From NCBI GenBank assembly GCA_018136815.1, contig CM030939.1, positions 1,471,930 to 1,535,929 on the forward strand: a stretch of 64,000 bases of DNA, read 5' to 3'. The notes below the pieces were generated by a model. That model did not search any database and was not told where the DNA came from. It saw nothing but the letters and a program-made list of their open reading frames with translations. The position numbers and the translations under genes were made by a program. Within the stretch, counting starts at the first letter, position 1. Each line of letters begins with the position of its first letter. Source of the stretch: Isochrysis galbana (Eukaryota; Haptophyta; Isochrysidales; Isochrysidaceae). This document shows, piece by piece, positions 1 to 11,300 of this stretch.

Positions 1-3000
1 TTGCCGCCGCCGTTGCTCCCACCGCCGTCTCCCCCCCACCCGTCGCCACCGCCTCCGTCGCCCCCCCAACCCTCACCACCTCCACCGTCGCCTCCGCCAC
101 CGTCGCCTCCCGCCTCTGTCGCCTCCACCTTCACTCCCTTCACCGTCGCCCCCGCCGCCTTTGCCACCGCCACCGTCGCCACCACCACCGTCGCCTCCGC
201 CGCCCTATCCACCTCCGCCCTCGCCACCGCCTCCGTCGCCACCGCCGCCTGCTCCACCGCCCCCGTCTCCTCCTCCCCCATCATCGCCGCCGCCATCGCC
301 TCCACCGCCGTCGCCTCCACCCCCTATATCACCGCCGCCCTCGCCTCCTCCCCCGTTACCTCCGCCTCCGTCGCCCCCTCCCCCCGTCGCCCCCTCCCCC
401 GTCGCCACCGCCTCCGTCGCCACCGCCGCCGTCTTTGCCGCCGCCGTTGCTCCCACCGCCGTCTCCCCCCCTACCGTCGCCACCGCCTCCGTCGCCCCCC
501 AACCCTCACCGCCTCCACCGTCGCCTCCGCCACCGTCGCCACCGCCTCCGTCGCCCCCCCAACCTTCACCACCTCCACCGTCGCCTCCGCCACCGTCGCC
601 TCCGCCTCTGTCGCCTCCACCTTCACTCCCTTCACCGTCGCCCCCGCCGCCTTTGCCACCGCCACCGTCGCCACCACCACCGTCGCCTCCGCCGCCCTCT
701 CCACCTCCGCCCTCGCCACCGCCTCCGTCGCCACCGCCGCCTGCTCCACCGCCCCCGTCTCCTCCTCCGCCATCATCGCCGCCGCCCTCGCCTCCACCGC
801 CGTCGCCTCCACCCCCTATATCACCGCCGCCCTCGCCTCCTCCCCCGTTACCTCCGCCTCCGTCGCCCCCTCCCCCGTCGCCCCCTCCCCCGTCGCCACC
901 GCCTCCGTCGCCACCGCCGCCGTCTTTGCCGCCGCCGTTGCTCCCACCGCCGTCTCCCCCCCTACCGTCGCCACCGCCTCCGTCGCCCCCCCAACCCTCA
1001 CCGCCTCCACCGTCGCCTCCGCCACCGTCGCCACCGCCTCCGTCGCCCCCCCAACCTTCACCACCTCCACCGTCGCCTTCGCCACCGTCGCCTCCGCCTC
1101 TGTCGCCTCCACCTTCACTCCCTTCACCGTCGCCCCCGCCGCCTTTGCCACCGCCACCGTCGCCACCACCACCGTCGCCTCCGCCGCCCTCTCCACCTCC
1201 GCCCTCGCCACCGCCTCCGTCGCCACCGCCGCCTGCTCCACCGCCCCCGTCTCCTCCTCCCCCATCATCGCCGCCGCCATCGCCTCCACCGCCGTCGCCT
1301 CCACCCCCTATATCACCGCCGCCCTCGCCTCCTCCCCCGTTACCTCCGCCTCCGTCGCCCCCTCCCCCGTTCGCCCCCTCCCCCGTCGCCACCGCCTCCG
1401 TCGCCACCGCCGCCGTCTTTGCCGCCGCCGTTGCTCCCACCGCCGTCTCCCCCCCTACCGTCGCCACCGCCTCCGTCGCCCCCCCAACCCTCACCGCCTC
1501 CACCGTCGCCTCCGCCACCGTCGCCACCGCCTCCGTCGCCCCCCAACCCTCACCGCCTCCACCGTCGCCTCCGCCACCGTCGCCTCCGCCTCTGTCGCCT
1601 CCACCTTCGCTCCCTTCACCGTCGCCCCCGCCGCCTTTGCCACCGCCACCGTCGCAACCACCTCCGTCGTCGCCCTCACCCTCGCCACCTCCCCCGTCGC
1701 CCCCTCCCCCGTCGCCACCCCCGCCCTCGCCACCGCCTCCGTCGCCACCGCCGCCTTCGCCACCGACCCCGTCTCCTCCTTCGCCGTCAACGCCACCGTT
1801 ATCGCCTCCACCGCCGTCGTCTCCACCCCCTATATCACCGCCACGCTCGCCTCCTCCCCCGTCACCTCGACCACCGTCGCCTCCGCCCCCGTCGCCCCCT
1901 CCCCCGTCGCCTCCGCCTCTGTCGCCTCCACCTTCACTCCCTTCACCTTCGCCCCCGCCGCCTTTGTCACCGCCACCGTCGCCACCACCTCCGTCGCCGC
2001 CATCACCCTCGCCACCACCACCGTCGCCTCCGCCACCTTCTCCACCTCCGCCCTCGCCACCGCCTCCGACGCCACCGCCGCCTTCGCCACCGCCTCCGTC
2101 GTTACCGCCGCCATCGCCACCGCCGCCGCTGCTCCCGCCGCCGTCGCCACCGCCACCGCTGCTCCCACCGCCGTCTCCCCCCCCACCGTCGCCACCGCCT
2201 CCGTCGCCCCCCCAACCCTCACCACCTCCACCGTCGCCTCCGCCACCGTCGCCTCCACCTCTGTCGCCTCCACCTTCAGTCCCTTCACCGTCGCCCCCGC
2301 CGCCTTTGTCACCGCCGCCTTTGCCACCGCCACCGTCGCCACCACCACCGTCGCCTCCGCCGCCCTCTCCACCTCCGCCCTCGCCACCTCCGCCCTCGCC
2401 ACCTCCGCCCTCGCCACCGCCGCCTTCGCCGCCGCCTCCGTCTCCTCCTCCGCCATCATCGCCGCCGCCCTCGCTTCCACCTCCGTCGCCTCCACCCCCT
2501 ATATCACCGCCGCCCTCGCCTCCTCCCCCGTTACCTCCGCCTCCGTCGCCCCCTCCCCCGTCGCCCCCTCCCCCGTCGCCACCGCCTCCGTCGCCACCGC
2601 CGCCGTCTTTGCCGCCGCCGTTGCTCCCACCGCCGTCTCCCCCCCCACCGTCGCCACCGCCTCCGTCGCCCCCCCAACCCTCACCGCCTCCACCGTCGCC
2701 TCCGCCACCGTCGCCTCCGCCTCTGTCGCCTCCACCTTCGCTCCCTTCACCGTCGCCCCCGCCGCCTTTGCCACCGCCACCGTCGCAACCACCTCCGTCG
2801 TCGCCCTCACCCTCGCCACCACCACCGTCGCCTCCGCCGCCCTCTCGACCCCCGCCCTCGCCACCGCCTCCGTCGCCACCGCCGCCTTCGCCACCGACCC
2901 CGTCTCCTCCTTCGCCGTCAACGCCACCGTTATCGCCTCCACCGCCGTCGTCTCCACCCCCTATATCACCGCCACCCTCGCCTCCTCCCCCGTCACCTCG

Positions 3001-6000
3001 ACCACCGTCGCCTCCGCCCCCGTCGCCCCCTCCCCGTCGCCTCCGCCTCTGTCGCCTCCACCTTCACTCCCTTCACCTTCGCCCCCGCCGCCTTTGTCAC
3101 CGCCACCGTCGCCACCACCTCCGTCGCCGCCATCACCCTCGCCACCACCACCGTCGCCTCCGCCACCTTCTCCACCTCCGCCCTCGCCACCGCCTCCGAC
3201 GCCACCGCCGCCTTCGCCACCGCCTCCGTCGTTACCGCCGCCATCGCCACCGCCGCCGCTGCTCCCGCCGCCGTCGCCACCGCCACCGCTGCTCCCACCG
3301 CCGTCTCCCCCCCCACCGTCGCCACCGCCTCCGTCGCCCCCCCAACCCTCACCACCTCCACCGTCGCCTCCGCCACCGTCGCCTCCACCTCTGTCGCCTC
3401 CACCTTCAGTCCCTTCACCGTCGCCCCCGCCGCCTTTGTCACCGCCGCCTTTGCCACCGCCACCGTCGCCACCACCACCGTCGCCTCCGCCGCCCTCTCC
3501 ACCTCCGCCCTCGCCACCTCCGCCCTCGCCACCTCCGCCCTCGCCACCGCCGCCTTCGCCGCCGCCTCCGTCTCCTCCTCCGCCATCATCGCCGCCGCCC
3601 TCGCTTCCACCTCCGTCGCCTCCACCCCCTATATCACCGCCGCCCTCGCCTCCTCCCCCGTTACCTCCGCCTCCGTCGCCCCCTCCCCCGTCGCCCCCTC
3701 CCCCGTCGCCACCGCCCCCGTCGCCACCGCCGCCGTCTTTGCCTCCGCCGTTGCTCCCACCGCCGTCGTTGCCGCCGCCGTCGCCACCGCCTCCGTCGCC
3801 CCCCCAACCCTCACCGCCTCCACCGTCGCCTCCGCCACCGTCGCCTCCGCCTCTGTCGCCTCCACCTTCACTCCCTTCACCGTCGCCCCCGCCGCCTTTG
3901 CCACCGCCACCGTCGCCACCACCACCGTCGCCTCCGCCGCCCTCTCCACCTCCGCCCTCGCCACCGCCTCCGTCGCCACCGCCGCCTGCTCCACCGCCCC
4001 CGTCTCCTCCTCCGCCATCATCGCCGCCGCCCTCGCCTCCAGCGCCGTCGCCTCCACCCCCTATATCACCGCCGCCCTCGCCTCCTCCCCCGTTACCTCC
4101 GCCTCCGTCGCCCCCTCCCCCCGTCGCCCCCTCCCCCGTCGCCACCGCCCCCGTCGCCACCGCCGCCGTCTTTGCCGCCGCCGTTGCTCCCACCGCCGTC
4201 GTTGCCGCCGCCGTCGCCACCGCCTCCGTCGCCCCCCCAGCCCTCACCGCCTCCACCGTCGCCTCCGCCACCGTCGCCTCCGCCTCTGTCGCCTCCACCT
4301 TCACTCCCTTCACCGTCGCCCCCGCCGCCTTTGCCACCGCCACCGTCGCCACCACCACCGTCGCCTCCGCCGCCCTCCCCACCTCCGCCCTCGCAACCGC
4401 CTCCGTCGCCACCGCCGCCTTCGCCACCGCGCCCGTCTCCTCCTCCGCCATCATCGCCGCCGCCCTCGCTTTCACCTCCGTCGCCTCCACCCCCTATATC
4501 ACCGCCGCCCTCGCCTCCTCCCCCGTTACCTCCGCCTCCGTCGCCCCCTCCCCCGTCGCCCCCTCCCCCGTCGCCACCGCCCCCGTCGCCACCGCCGCCG
4601 GCTTTGCCGCCGCCGTTGCTCCCACCGCCGTCGTTGCCGCCGCCGTCGCCACCGCCTCCGTCGCCCCCCCAACCCTCACCGCCTCCACCGTCGCCTCCGC
4701 CACCGTCGCCTCCGCCTCTGTCGCCTCCACCTTCACTCCCTTCACCGTCGCCCCCGCCGCCTTTGCCACCGCCACCGTCGCCACCACCACCGTCGCCTCC
4801 GCCGCACTCCCCACCTCCGCCCTCGCCACCGCCTCCGTCGCCACCGCCGCCTTCGCCACCGCCCCCGTCTCCTCCTCCGCCAACATCGCCGCCGCCCTCG
4901 CCTCCACCTCCGTCGTCTCCACCCCCTATATCACCGCCGCCCTCGCCTCCTCCCCCGTTACCTCCGCCTCCGTCGCCCCCTCCCCCGTCGCCCCCTCCCC
5001 CGTCGCCACCGCCCCCGTCGCCACCGCCGCCGTCTTTGCCGCCGCCGTTGCTCCCGCCGCCGTCTTTGCCGCCGCCGTTGCTCCCGCCGCCGTCTTTGCC
5101 GCCGCCGTCGCCACCGCCTCCGTCGTTACCGCCGCCATCGCCACCGCCGCCGCTGCTCCCGCCGCCGTCGCCACCGCCACCGCTGCTCCCACCGCCGTCT
5201 CCCCCCCCACCGTCGCCACCGCCTCCGTCGCCCCCCCAACCCTCACCACCTCCACCGTCGCCTCCGCCACCGTCGCCTCCGCCTCTGTCGCCTCCACCTT
5301 CACTCCCTTCACCGTCGCCCCCGCCGCCTTTGCCACCGCCACCGTCGCCACCACCACCGTCGCCTCCGCCGCCCTCTCCACCTCCGCCCTCGCCACCGCC
5401 TCCGTCGCCACCGCCGCCTGCTCCACCGCCCCCGTCTCCTCCTCCGCCATCATCGCCGCCGCCCTCGCCTCCAGCGCCGTCGCCTCCACCCCCTATATCA
5501 CCGCCGCCCTCGCCTCCTCCCCCGTTACCTCCGCCTCCGTCGCCCCCTCCCCCGTCGCCCCCTCCCCCGTCGCCACCGCCTCCGTCGCCACCGCCACCGT
5601 CTTTGCCGCCGCCGCTGCTCCCACCGCCGTCTCCCCCCCCACCGTCGCCACCGCCTCCGTCGCCCCCCCAACCCTCACCGCCTCCACCGTCACCTCCGCC
5701 ACCGTCGCCACCGCCTCCGTCGCCACCGCCGCCCTCGCCATTGCCCCCGTCTCCTCCTCCGCCATCATCGCCGCCGCCATCGCCTCCACCGCCGTCGCCT
5801 CCACCCCCTATATCACCGCCGCCCTCGCCTCCTCCCCCGTTACCTCCGCCTCCGTCGCCCCCTCCCCCGTCGCCCCCTCCCCCGTCGCCACCGCCTCCGT
5901 CGCCACCGCCGCCGTCTTTGCCGCCGCCGTTGCTCCCACCGCCGTGTCCCCCCCCACCGTCGCCACCGCCTCCGTCGCCCCCCCAACCCTCACCGCCTCC

Positions 6001-8341
6001 ACCGTCGCCTCCGCCACCGTCGCCACCGCCTCCGTCGCCCCCACAACCCTCACCGCCTCCACCGTCGCCTCCGCCACCGTCGCCTCCACCGCCGTCGCCC
6101 CCGCCGCCTTTGCCACCGCCGCCCTCGCCTCCTCCCCCGTTACCTCCGCCTCCGTCGCCCCCTCCCCCGTCGCCCCCTCCCCCGTTGCCACCGCCCCCGT
6201 CGCCACCGCCGCCGTCTTTGCCGCCGCCGTTGCTCCCGCCGCCGTCTTTGCCGCCGCCGTTGCTCCCGCCGCCGTCTTTGCCGCCGCCGTCGCCACCGCC
6301 TCCGTCGTTACCGCCGCCATCGCCACCGCCGCCGCTGTTCCCGCCGCCGTCGCCACCGCCACCGCTGCTCCCACCGCCGTCTCCCCCCCCACCGTCGCCA
6401 CCGCCTCCGTCGCCCCCCCAACCCTCACCACCTCCACCGTCGCCTCCGCCACCGTCGCCTCCGCCTCTGTCGCCTCCACCTTCACTCCCTTCACCGTCGC
6501 CCCCGCCGCCTTTGCCACCGCCACCGTCGCCACCACCACCGTCGCCTCCGCCGCCCTCTCCACCTCCGCCCTCGCCACCGCCTCCGTCGCCACCGCCACC
6601 TGCTCCACCGCCCCCGTCTCCTCCTCCGCCATCATCGCCGCCGCCATCGCCTCCACCGCCGTCGCCTCCACCCCCTATATCACCGCCGCCCTCGCCTCCT
6701 CCCCCGTTACCTCCGCCTCCGTCGCCCCCTCCCCCGTCGCCCCCTCCCCCGTCGCCACCGCCTCCGTCGCCACCGCCGCCGTCTTTGCCGCCGCCGTTGC
6801 TCCCACCGCCGTCTCCCCCCCCACCGTCGCCACCGCCTCCGTCGCCCCCCCAACCCTCACCGCCTCCACCGTCACCTCCGCCACCGTCGCCACCGCCTCC
6901 GTCGCCACCGCCGCCCTCGCCACCGCCCCCGTCTCCTCCTCCGCCATTATCGCCGCCGCCCTCGCCTCCACCGCCGTCGCCTCCACCCCCTATATCACCG
7001 CCGCCCTCGCCTCCTCCCCCGTTACCTCCGCCTCCGTCGCCCCCTCCCCCGTCGCCCCCTCCCCCGTCGCCACCGCCTCCGTCGCCACCGCCGCCGTCTT
7101 TGCCGCCGCCGTTGCTCCCACCGCCGTCTCCCCCCCCACCGTCGCCACCGCCTCCGTCGCCCCCCCAACCCTCACCGCCTCCACCGTCACCACCGCCACC
7201 GTCGCCACCGCCTCCGTCGCCACCGCCGCCCTCGCCACCGCCCCCGTCTCCTCCTCCGCCATTATCGCCGCCGCCCTCGCCTCCACCGCCGTCGCCTCCA
7301 CCCCCTATGTCACCGCCGCCCTCGCCTCCTCCCCCGTTACCTCCGCCTCCGTCGCCCCCTCCCCCGTCGCCCCCTCCCCCGTCGCCACCGCCTCCGTCGC
7401 CACCGCCGCCGTCTTTGCCGCCGCCGTTGCTCCCACCGCCGTCTCCCCCCCCACCGTCGCCACCGCCTCCGTCGCCCCCCCAACCCTCACCGCCTCCACC
7501 GTCGCCTCCGCCACCGTCGCCACCGCCTCCGTCGCCCCCCCAACCCTCACCGCCTCCACCGTCGCCTCCGCCACCGTCGCCTCCGCCTCTGTCGCCTCCA
7601 CCTTCACTCCCTTCACCGTCGCCCCCGCCGCCTTTGCCACCGCCACCGTCGCCACCACCACCGTCGCCTCCGCCGCCCTCTCCACCTCCGCCCTCGCCAC
7701 CGCCTCCGTCGCCACCGCCACCTGCTCCACCGCCCCCGTCTCCTCCTCCGCCATCATCGCCGCCGCCATCGCCTCCGCCACCGTCGCCTCCTCCCCCGTT
7801 ACCTCCGCCTCCGTCGCCCCCTCCCCCGTCGCCCCCTCCCCCGTTGCCACCGCCCCCGTCGCCACCACCACCGTCGCCTCCGCCGCCCTCCCCACCTCCG
7901 CCCTCGCCACCGCCTCCGTCGCCACCGCCGCCTGCTCCACCGCCCCCGTCTCCTCCTCCGCCATCATCGTCGCCGCCCTCGCCTCCACCGCCGTCGCCTC
8001 CACCCCCTTATTCACCGCCGCCCTCGCCCCCTCCCCCGTCGCCCCCTCCCCCGTCACCACCGCCACCGTCGCCACCGCCGCCGTCTTTGCCGCCGCCGTT
8101 GCTCCCACCACCGCCGCCGTCTTTGCCGCCGCCGCTGCTCCCACCGCCGTCTCCCCCCCCACCGTCGCCACCGCCTCCGTCGCCCCCCCAACCCTCACCA
8201 CCTCCACCGTCGCCTCCGCCACCATCGCCTCCGCCTCTGCCGCCTCCACCTTCACTCCCTCCACCGTCGCCCCCGCCGCCTTTGCCACCGCCACCGTCGC
8301 CTCCGCCACCGTCGCCTCCGCCTCTGTCGCCTCCACCTTCA
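1..8341 (+). repeat. 8.3-kb GC-rich tandem repeat encoding an SPPPP rod
   Basis: Almost every base belongs to degenerate CCNCC/TCG-CCN pentads and hexads that read Ser-Pro(2-5) in the coding frame. Above that short period lies a higher-order unit of roughly 430-500 bp, marked by recurring words such as ccccctatatcaccgcc near 320, 812, 1304, 2496, 3625, 4053, 4485, 4918, 5485, 5803, 6666, 6981 and 7296. All three forward frames stay open: one reads SPPPP, one reads VATASVA-type and one reads RRHRL-type. The SPPPP reading changes frame several times, for example where the usual 7-C run before aaccctcacc is 6 C at about 495. SPPPP is the hydroxyproline-rich motif of extensins and pherophorins, so I read this as an extracellular rigid rod. 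The exact unit number and frame continuity may be distorted by assembly. Confidence 0.85.
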
Positions 8342-11300
8342 CTCCCCCAGTTGCCTCAATTCTTTTCCTTTTCGATGACCGCAGAAGGTTCTGTGGAAGA
8401 CGTTGACGAGCCATCTTTGATCGATAACTTGGCACAATTGTATGAGGTGCACCCTTCAGATGTGCGCGTGAGTTTAGAACCTGCTTCCGTCATAATAAAC
8501 ATCGTGATCAAAGTCCGCGGCCCAGAAACAGCGGCTCTTATTCGAGCATTGAATACGATGACGGTCGCGCAAGCGTCACAAGGCTTGGGTGTGAGCATCC
8601 TCGGTATATCAAGCTATGCAATTCTCGATGGCGACGCGCTATTATCTCCGCCACCCCAGTCGCTACCGCCTCCGTCTCTGTCGCTACCGCCGCCGTCGCC
8701 AAAGCCGCCGCTGCTCCCTCCGCCGTCTCCCCCCCCACCGTCGCCACCGCCTCCGTCGCCCCCACAACCCTCACCGCCTCCACCGTCGCCCCCGCCACCG
8801 TCGCCTCCACCTTCACTTCCTTCACCCTCGCCCCCGCCGCCTTCGCCACCCCCACCGTCGCCACCACCTCCGTCGCCGCCCTCACCCTCGCCACCACCAC
8901 CGTGGCCTCCGCCGCCCTCTCCACCTCCGCCCTCGCCTCCGCCTCCGTCGCCACCGCCGCCTTCGCCACCGCCCCCGTCTCCTAATTCGCCATCAACGCC
9001 GCCGTTATCGCCCCCACCGCCGTCGCCTCCACCCCCTATATCATCGCCACCCTCGCCTCCTCCCCCGTCACCTCCATCACCGTCGCCTCCGCCGTCCTCT
9101 CCACCTCCGCCCTCGCCACCGCCTCCGTCGCCACCGCCGCCGTCTTTGCCGCCGCCGTTGCTCCCACCGCCGTCTCCCCCCCCACCGTCGCCACCGCCTC
9201 CGTCGCCCCACCAACCCTCACCGCCTCCACCGTCGCCTCCACCACCGTCGCCTCCGCCTCTGTCGCCTCCACCTTCACTCCCTTCACCGTCGCCCCCGCC
9301 ACCTTTGCCACCGCCACCGTCGCCTCCGCCGCCCTCTCCACCTCCGCCCTCGTCACCTCCGCCCTCGCCACCGCCTCCGTCGCCACCGCCGCCTTCGCCA
9401 CCGCCAAGGTCTCCTCCTCCGCCATCATCGCCGCCGCCATCGCCTCCACCGCCGTCGCCTCCACCCCCTATATCACCGCCGCCCTCGCCTCCTCCCCCGT
9501 TACCTCCGCCTCCGTCGCCCCCTCCCCCATCGCCCCCTCCCCCGTCGCCACCGCCGCCGTCGCCACCACCGCCGCTGCTCCCGCCGCCGTCCCTACCGCC
9601 GCCGTTGCTTTCACCGCCGTTTCCCTCCCCACCGTCGCAACCGCCTACACCATCGCCTCCGCCACCTTCGCCTCCGCCTCTGTCGCCTCCACCTTCACTC
9701 CATTCACCTTCGCCCCCGCCGCCTTTGTCACCGCCACCGTCGCCACCACCTCCGTCGCCGCCCTCACCCTCGCCACCACAACCGTCGCCTCCGCCACCTT
9801 CTCCACCTCCGCCCTCGCCACCGCCTCCGTCGCCACCGCCGCCTTCGCCACCGCCTCCGTCGTCACCGCCGCCATCGCCACCGCCGCCGCTGCTCCCGCC
9901 GCCGTCGCCGCCGTCGCCACCGCTCCCACCGACGTCTCCCCCCCCACCGTCGCCACCGCCTCCGTCGCCCCCACAACCCTCACCACCGCCACCGTCGCCA
10001 CCACCACCGTCGCCTCCGCCGCCCTCTCCACCTCCGCCCTCGCCACCGCCTCCGTCGCCACCGCCGCCTTCGCCACCGCCACCGTCTCCTCCTTCGCCAT
10101 CAACGCCGCCGTTATCGCCTCCACCGCCGTCGCCTCCACCCCCTATATCACCGCCACCCTCGCCTCCTCCCACGTCACCTCCACCACCGTCGCCTCCGCC
10201 ACCGTCGCCTCCGCCTCTGTCGCCTCCACCTTCACTCCCTTCACCATCTCCCCCGCCGCCTTTATCACCGCCACCGTCGCCACCACCTCCGTCGCCGCCC
10301 TCACCCTCGCCACCACCACCGTCGCCTCCGCCGCCTTCTCCACCTGCGCCCTCGCCACCGCCTACGTCGCCACCGCCGCCTTCGCCACCGCCTCCGTCTC
10401 CTCCTCCGTCATCATCGCCGCCGTCATCGCCTCCACCGCCGTCGCCTCCACCCCCTATATCACCGCCGCTCCCAGAGTCACCATGGCCTCTGCTACCGTC
10501 AGCTCCCCAGTTGCCTCAATTCTTTATCTTTTCGATGACCGCAGAAGGCTCTGTGGAAGACGTTGACGAGCCATCTCTGATCGACAACTTGGCACAATTG
10601 TATGAGGTGCAACCTTCAGATGTGAGCGTGAGTTTAGAACCTGCTTCCGTCATAATAAACATCGTGATCAAAGTCCGCGGCCCCAAAATAGCGGCTCTTA
10701 TTCGAGCATTGAATACGATGACGGTCGCGCAAGCGTCACAAGGCTTGGGTGTGAACGTCCTCGGTATATCAAGCTATGCAATTCTCGATAGCGACGCGCT
10801 ATCACCTTCGCCACCCCCGCCGTATCCGCGCCCTCCGCCACCCCTGCCGTCACCATTTCCGCCTTCTGTGCCGCCAACAGTTCCGCAAGGGACCCCTCAG
10901 CGGCGACCACCTCCTTCACCACAACCGCCACTCTTTCCGCCGCTGCGGCCGCCTCCTCCCTCGCTTCCGCCGTCCGCACCCCCACCTCTGTCACCGCCAC
11001 AAGCCCCGCTGCCCCTACCCTTATTTGTCGATTGGATGGAGCAATCTCTTCAAAACGTTGAAGGGCTTGAGTTGCTCAACTCCAACATCTCGAGCAATGT
11101 GAGCATTCAATTGGTTGAATCGGTCACGCACGGCATTAGCGAAGTGCTTGATGCAGCAAGCGCATATGCTTCTCCCCAAGACGCGTCAGCTAAGGCTAGC
11201 GCTCTCCAAGCGGGTCTGCTCATTACGCGAGCCATCAATACGGTGGTGAATGCAGTCACAAGAACGGTAGTACAAGGATCGGGTCCTGTGGAAATCGTGA

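Noticed and set aside
205-1527. Gly/Asp-rich minus-strand reading frames (GGGGDGGGG) across 1-10500
   Set aside because: They are the complement of the SPPPP repeat; the repeat has no stops in most frames, so they are not evidence of genes.
435-8378. RRHRL-type and VATASVA-type plus-strand frames
   Set aside because: Same repeat read in other frames; only the SPPPP frame continues into recognisable domains at 8348 and beyond.
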